A DNA stretch of 64,000 nucleotides from CAIKMD01 sp963740675. GTDB lineage: Bacteria > Pseudomonadota > Alphaproteobacteria > ATCC43930 > CGMCC-115725. Made by a program: the position numbers and the translations under genes. Below, in pieces: positions 60,051 through 64,000 of the stretch; position 1 is the first letter of the stretch, and the number at the start of each line of letters is the position of its first letter. The stretch spans positions 1-64,000 of the forward strand of contig CAVUFS010000003.1 in assembly GCA_963740675.1 (NCBI GenBank). Direction: 5' to 3'. The notes beneath the pieces are model-generated. The model made no database searches and was not told the origin of the DNA. It saw nothing but the letters and a program-made list of their open reading frames with translations.

Positions 60051-60088
60051 AAAACGGCGCGATCGGGAAACCGGTCGCGCCGTTTTCT
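60051..60088 (+). terminator. Strong intrinsic terminator
   Basis: A 12-bp perfect outer stem AAAACGGCGCGA / TCGCGCCGTTTT (60051-60062 and 60075-60086) with further inner pairs and a GAAA loop, then CTGTT. The A- and T-runs make it nearly symmetric, so it may also stop the convergent kinase gene. Confidence 0.88.
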
Positions 60089-60126
60089 GTTATCGCCGAA
60101 AAATGTCGCGCGATGCGAACGCCGTA

Positions 60127-61530
60127 TCAGAGCGGCGCTGAAATCTCGTAGCGGATTCCTTCCGCGGCATAGTCGAGCCGGGTTTCTCCGCTCAGATCGC
60201 GGAAAAGACCATCGTTCAGCATTCGGCTGCCGAAGCCGCGCCGCGTCGGTGGTGCGACCGGAGGGCCGCCGCTCTCGCGCCAATTCAAATGCAGCACGCC
60301 ATCCTCGGCGCGCCAGCCGAGCTGGACTCGGCCTTCGGCCCGCGACAGCGCGCCATATTTGGTGGCGTTCGTTGCAAGCTCGTGCAGCGCCAAGGAGAGC
60401 GCTAGCGCGTATTTGGGCGAGATATCGACGGAAGGGCCCGACAGCTCGATTTGCGATGCCGCAAAAGGCTCCATGGCGCGAAACGCGACATCGCGAAGGT
60501 CGGCGCCGGACCAGCTGCGATCGGTCAGGAGATCATGGGCGCGGGCCAGAGAAATGATCCGCCCGTCGAGCGCGGCCCGCGCGGAAGGAAGGTCGGGCGC
60601 ACCACGCAGTGTTTGTATCGCGATCGATTGGACGGCGGCCAAGCTGTTCTTGACCCGATGGTTGAGCTCGTTCACGAGCAGCCGTTGCAGCTCCTCGGAT
60701 TTTTTTATCTCCGTCAGATCGCGGCTCGCGCCGGCGATCGCGACGGGTTTGCGATTGGAGCCGCGCCCTTCGAATTCGACGAGACCCCAGGCACTCAGCC
60801 ATCGCCAACTGCCATCGAGCTGCTTGACGCGGTACTCGACCTCGTATTTTCCATCGCTCTTGGGATCGAGCGCCTTGGCCACGCGCGTCCACATCGTATC
60901 CATGTCGTCGGGATGGAACTTGGCCCTCACGCCCGCCTCGTCGTGAAGGAAGCGTGCCTCGGTCAAGCCATAGAGCCGCTGGGCGTTCTCGTCGTAAACA
61001 CAGATATTGTCCGCGATGGTGTAACGCCAGGTTCCCATCTGCGAGGCGATCATCGCCAGATCGAAGGTGCGCTGCTGCTGTCGCATGGCATCGCGCATCT
61101 CGTGCTCTTGCGTGACGTCCTCGAAGCAATTGACGGCTCCGACCACCGCGCCGCCGGCATCGCGTAACGGCTTCACGTTGACGCGCGCAATCCAACGCGT
61201 TCCGTCTGGATTCTGCACGACGGCTTCCGCGCCTTCGAAGCTCTCGCCGTGGAGTGCCGCACGCGCCATCGGGGTCTGATCCGGCGCGATGAATTGGCCG
61301 TCGAGGCTCTCGACGCGAAAGCAGCCACAGAACCGGTTGACGGGGTCGAAGAGGCGAGGGGTGCGGCCCCAAAGCTCAACGGCCTTACGGTTGACCCGAA
61401 GAAGGAGCCCGTCTGCATCGCAAAGGTAGACACCGACCGGCAGCGCATCCAACACCGCCTGTTCCAGATCGAGCCACGATTTTAAGACGGACGCTTGGCT
61501 GCGAGGTTCGAAATCCAGGATTTGCGACAC
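60127..61530 (-). CDS. PAS-containing HWE-type histidine kinase
   Basis: A 467-residue soluble kinase. Two PAS domains: about 24-140 (ALPVGVYLCDADGLLLRVNRKAVELWG) and about 150-275 (including FHPDDMDTMWTRV and GSWRWLSAWG). The dimerisation region has LNHRVKNSLAAVQSIA with phospho-acceptor His291, and the ATPase domain shows ALSLALHELATNATKYGAL and LNWRESGGPPV, the WxE signature of HWE kinases. GTG start. HWE kinases often feed the general stress response or light/redox sensing in alphaproteobacteria. No response regulator is adjacent. Confidence 0.88.
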   Translation of the reverse strand: MSQILDFEPRSQASVLKSWLDLEQAVLDALPVGVYLCDADGLLLRVNRKAVELWGRTPRLFDPVNRFCGCFRVESLDGQFIAPDQTPMARAALHGESFEGAEAVVQNPDGTRWIARVNVKPLRDAGGAVVGAVNCFEDVTQEHEMRDAMRQQQRTFDLAMIASQMGTWRYTIADNICVYDENAQRLYGLTEARFLHDEAGVRAKFHPDDMDTMWTRVAKALDPKSDGKYEVEYRVKQLDGSWRWLSAWGLVEFEGRGSNRKPVAIAGASRDLTEIKKSEELQRLLVNELNHRVKNSLAAVQSIAIQTLRGAPDLPSARAALDGRIISLARAHDLLTDRSWSGADLRDVAFRAMEPFAASQIELSGPSVDISPKYALALSLALHELATNATKYGALSRAEGRVQLGWRAEDGVLHLNWRESGGPPVAPPTRRGFGSRMLNDGLFRDLSGETRLDYAAEGIRYEISAPL

Positions 61531-61674
61531 GTCGGACCTTTTGAACGCCTTTCAAAGGCATGAACCAGCGTGCTGCCGTTTGGGCGCAGCTAGTCCGCGC
61601 CACAGTAGCTCTATGGTTCTAGCAGCTCAAATGAGGCAAAAGTGTGGCGCGGGGCTGATATCTTTTTTTGTGCG
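61531..61674. other. 144-base intergenic region
   Basis: It lies between two leftward genes and contains a T-rich run (about 61661-61669). Nothing else was recognised. Confidence 0.25.
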
Positions 61675-63945
61675 CTATTTGCCGTACCAGAAGGGCGTTT
61701 GCTTGGTCCAAGGGCTCTTCGGATAGGACGCGCGCAGTAGATTATAGGCGCGGCGCGAGATGCCGCTGCTACCGGCATCGCCATATTGCGTCAGCCGCAC
61801 GACGAGATGCAGCGCCTCCGGCACGCGCAGATCGTCGGCATGCGCTTTCGCCCAATCGAGCACGATCTCGCCGAGATAATCCGCGGCGGACGGAGTGTTC
61901 TGCCGGATGCGTGCGAATTCGTCCTGCGCCGTGCGGAGATCGGTCGGTGAGACGAAACTCGGCGGGCCGAGCCAGCCGGGCATCGCGCAGGAATCCGGGC
62001 AGGGGCCGCTGAAATAGGCGGCGGCGATCTGGCTATCGATCTTGAGGCTTTCGGGCGACCACCAGCGGCTCGCATAAGAGCCGATGACATCGCGCTTGTA
62101 AGTGTAGCCGAGATTGTCTTCGAGCCAGGGCTCCGCCGCGGGGAAGCGCAGCAGCAGCAGAGCCGCCGCGAATTTTCGCTCGCCCGCCGATGACGCATCG
62201 CGATAGCGCTGCCAATCGCCGGCATATTGCGGGAAAGTTTTGGCGAGGCTCTCGGCGAGAGGCTTGGCGATGTCGTCGTTGCCGAGCAACACGGCGCGCG
62301 TCCAAGCAGCCAGCGTCAGATCGCGGCGCATATTGTCGGGCAGCGCGGCGTTCGCCGCGAGCCTCGCCTGCACGGCGAGCGGCGCGTCGACATTGAGGAT
62401 CGTCGCACCGTCGGTGTCGAAATAGCGTGGGTCGCTCAGCAACTCGCTGCGCCAGCCGAGCAGCGACGCGTATTGCTTCGCGATGCTCTTCATCGGCAGA
62501 GTGACGTAGTCGGTGACAACGACCGAATTTCCGTCGCCGAAGTAGGGGCCGAGGAATTCGGCGCGACGCGGCACGAAACGCGCGAACTCGTCCCAATCGC
62601 GCGCAACCCGAGCGCGCTCGATGAGGAACAGATTACGTGTGCCAGTGGAAAGGTTTGGAGTGGCGAGGATGGTGTCGAGTTCGACACGTGCGGTATCACT
62701 CTTGCCTTGGCCGATAAGCAGGCGAAGGCGCTGCCAAGCCGCATCGAGAAAGCCGGGCAGTGTTGGGTCGAGCTTGCGCGATTGCTCGATCGCGGCGGCG
62801 GCATCGGCATCGTTGGGGCTGAGGAAGGTGAGCGTCGCGATCAGCCAGGGCAGGGTTGGCGTTTGCTGCCAATGCTCGAGCACTTGGGCCTTGGCCGCGG
62901 CGATGGCATCGGCATCGCTGTTCGACACCTGCATCACGTGAATCCAATCGCCGAGATCGGTCGACGGCGCATTCTTGGCATCGGCGAGCAGCAGGAAATC
63001 ATGCAAGCTGGTTGCGAGATCGTCGGGCAGGTTCGGCGCGAGCAGCGCTTGTTCGAGTGCGGCGATCTGTTTGTCTGGCTGGAGGAAGGCGAGCGCTGAC
63101 GAGAGCTTCGCCACATCATTTGCGGTGATGCCGGATTTGTCGCCGGGCTGAACCGCCGCGATATCTTGTTGTGCTTGCGTGATGGCGTCTGGTGTCTTCG
63201 CGGTGCTGGCAAGGCGAAGCGAGGCGCGCGCCATCAGATAAGGCGCGATCGAAGCCCACGGCGATGCCGTATCCTTGGTGATGGCGGCAAAGCGCTGCCG
63301 CGCCTCGGCATAGTCCCAGTGGTAGAAATAAGCTGAGGCGAGCTGATAAGCGCGATCGGCTTTGAACCAATCGGGCAGATCGGGCAATTCGGCAGGGAGC
63401 GAAAGATCGGTCTGCGAGCAATTGGCAAAGACCGCATCCTGGCCTTTGACCCATTCGATCACCCAGCGATCCGTCGCGCCGTAAGCGGCGATGCGCGCTT
63501 TCAGCGTGGCCGCCGCCGTGTCGAAAGCCGACGGGTAGCAATTAAGGAAATCCATGTAATTCTTGGTCGGGCGATACGGATCGAGATCGGGCTTGGGTTT
63601 GTCCGACATGACAGTCGCGCGAATTTTCAGCCAGTCATCCTGCATCGGGGGCGCGGCGTAAGGCGGGCGGATATCGCAGCAATTCGCCAGAAGCTGTTGC
63701 GCCTGATCGTCGGTGAAGGCATGACCGAGCAGGACGCGATAGGCGGCGTAAAGCCGGTTCTCGTCGAAGGTCGGGCGGATGATTCCGAGCCGGCCTTTGA
63801 AATAAGCTGTATCGCTATCGGCATCGACGCCCGAGACACTGTAGAAGCGCAGCATAGGCAAGAACGGTCCCGAAGCGCGCGCAGGCGCGATCGCATTGGT
63901 AACGGCGAGCAAACACAGAAAGGCGAAAAGCGCGGCGCGCTTCAT
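61675..63945 (-). CDS. Large secreted protein, helical-repeat-like
   Basis: A 756-residue exported protein with a Sec signal (RAALFAFLCLLAVTNAIAPARA). The mature part is largely helical with TPR-like spacing, for example WDYAEARQRFAAITKDTASPWASIAPYLMARASLRLA (about 225-260) and the Ala/Leu-rich segments after it. It includes a CCD pair (ANCCDIRPP) and other Cys. No catalytic motif was found. ATG 63945 overlaps the stop codon of an upstream gene that runs off the window, so it belongs to an operon entering from the right. Confidence 0.65.
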   Translation of the reverse strand: MKRAALFAFLCLLAVTNAIAPARASGPFLPMLRFYSVSGVDADSDTAYFKGRLGIIRPTFDENRLYAAYRVLLGHAFTDDQAQQLLANCCDIRPPYAAPPMQDDWLKIRATVMSDKPKPDLDPYRPTKNYMDFLNCYPSAFDTAAATLKARIAAYGATDRWVIEWVKGQDAVFANCSQTDLSLPAELPDLPDWFKADRAYQLASAYFYHWDYAEARQRFAAITKDTASPWASIAPYLMARASLRLASTAKTPDAITQAQQDIAAVQPGDKSGITANDVAKLSSALAFLQPDKQIAALEQALLAPNLPDDLATSLHDFLLLADAKNAPSTDLGDWIHVMQVSNSDADAIAAAKAQVLEHWQQTPTLPWLIATLTFLSPNDADAAAAIEQSRKLDPTLPGFLDAAWQRLRLLIGQGKSDTARVELDTILATPNLSTGTRNLFLIERARVARDWDEFARFVPRRAEFLGPYFGDGNSVVVTDYVTLPMKSIAKQYASLLGWRSELLSDPRYFDTDGATILNVDAPLAVQARLAANAALPDNMRRDLTLAAWTRAVLLGNDDIAKPLAESLAKTFPQYAGDWQRYRDASSAGERKFAAALLLLRFPAAEPWLEDNLGYTYKRDVIGSYASRWWSPESLKIDSQIAAAYFSGPCPDSCAMPGWLGPPSFVSPTDLRTAQDEFARIRQNTPSAADYLGEIVLDWAKAHADDLRVPEALHLVVRLTQYGDAGSSGISRRAYNLLRASYPKSPWTKQTPFWYGK

Positions 63946-64000
63946 GGGGCGAACTCTTTGCGAATGGTGGCGTAGGTGTTGGCGGTCCACGCTGTCGGCG
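63942..64000 (-). CDS. 3' end of an upstream gene (partial)
   Basis: The frame reads ...TAWTANTYATIRKEFAP followed by TGA at 63944-63942, overlapping the ATG of the next gene by ATGA. Only the last 18 residues are in the window; the product is not identifiable. Confidence 0.5.
   Translation of the reverse strand, partial: PTAWTANTYATIRKEFAP

Overview
The window is GC-rich, densely coded DNA from an alphaproteobacterium, most likely of the Bradyrhizobium/Rhodopseudomonas/Xanthobacteraceae neighbourhood of the Hyphomicrobiales. That placement is an inference. It rests on three interspersed palindrome families of the kind common in those genomes, an HWE-type histidine kinase, one promoter-like site matching the alphaproteobacterial general stress (EcfG) consensus, and two sites matching the SigF/EcfF consensus. 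No rRNA, tRNA, CRISPR array, IS element or prophage was seen.

The first 43 kb is an accessory catabolic region. It holds ten solute-binding proteins (nine of the NMT1/SsuA/THI5 ABC type, one TRAP DctP type) but no ABC ATPase, ABC permease or TRAP membrane subunit. These are mixed with seven proteins of the cobalamin-independent methionine synthase (MetE C-domain) superfamily. The core is an eight-gene minus-strand run from 20729 down to 12039 with gaps of 9-29 bases. It reads as three tandem modules: type II MetE-like, binding protein, and (in two of the three) type I MetE-like. Type I enzymes keep the HxC...E...C zinc-ligand pattern; in type II the Glu position appears to be His. Around this run are a TetR gene overlapping a type I gene, an IclR gene divergent from another, a CoA transferase/enoyl-CoA hydratase/flavin reductase group, a DUF3237/amidohydrolase group, an LLM oxidoreductase with an alpha/beta hydrolase, a nitronate monooxygenase, a UbiD-type decarboxylase, a class II aldolase and four MFS transporters. 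The picture is uptake and stepwise breakdown of small organic, perhaps aromatic or methylated, compounds; the substrates cannot be read from sequence.

From 28.7 to 31.4 kb lie a secreted phytase-like esterase and two paralogous small secreted proteins, each of the latter behind a SigF-like promoter. From 43 to 46.4 kb are a ferritin-like protein, an Mpo1/DUF962 membrane protein, a low-complexity secreted protein with an EcfG-like promoter, and a 2OG-Fe(II) oxygenase.

From 46.5 to 54.6 kb is a signalling locus: a 2121-residue soluble hybrid kinase with eleven 92-residue HAMP repeats, followed 12 bases later by a second hybrid kinase. Next come a short unknown protein, a gamma-resorcylate-decarboxylase-like amidohydrolase, a caspase-fold protein lacking a normal start, a Tat-exported thiamine-diphosphate enzyme paired with a diheme c-type cytochrome, an HWE kinase, and a large secreted helical-repeat-like protein.

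Four genes look broken or mis-sequenced: a type I MetE-like gene with a stop at codon 3, a type II MetE-like gene frameshifted into its downstream binding protein, a glutamine amidotransferase with two frameshifts, and the 5' end of the caspase gene.
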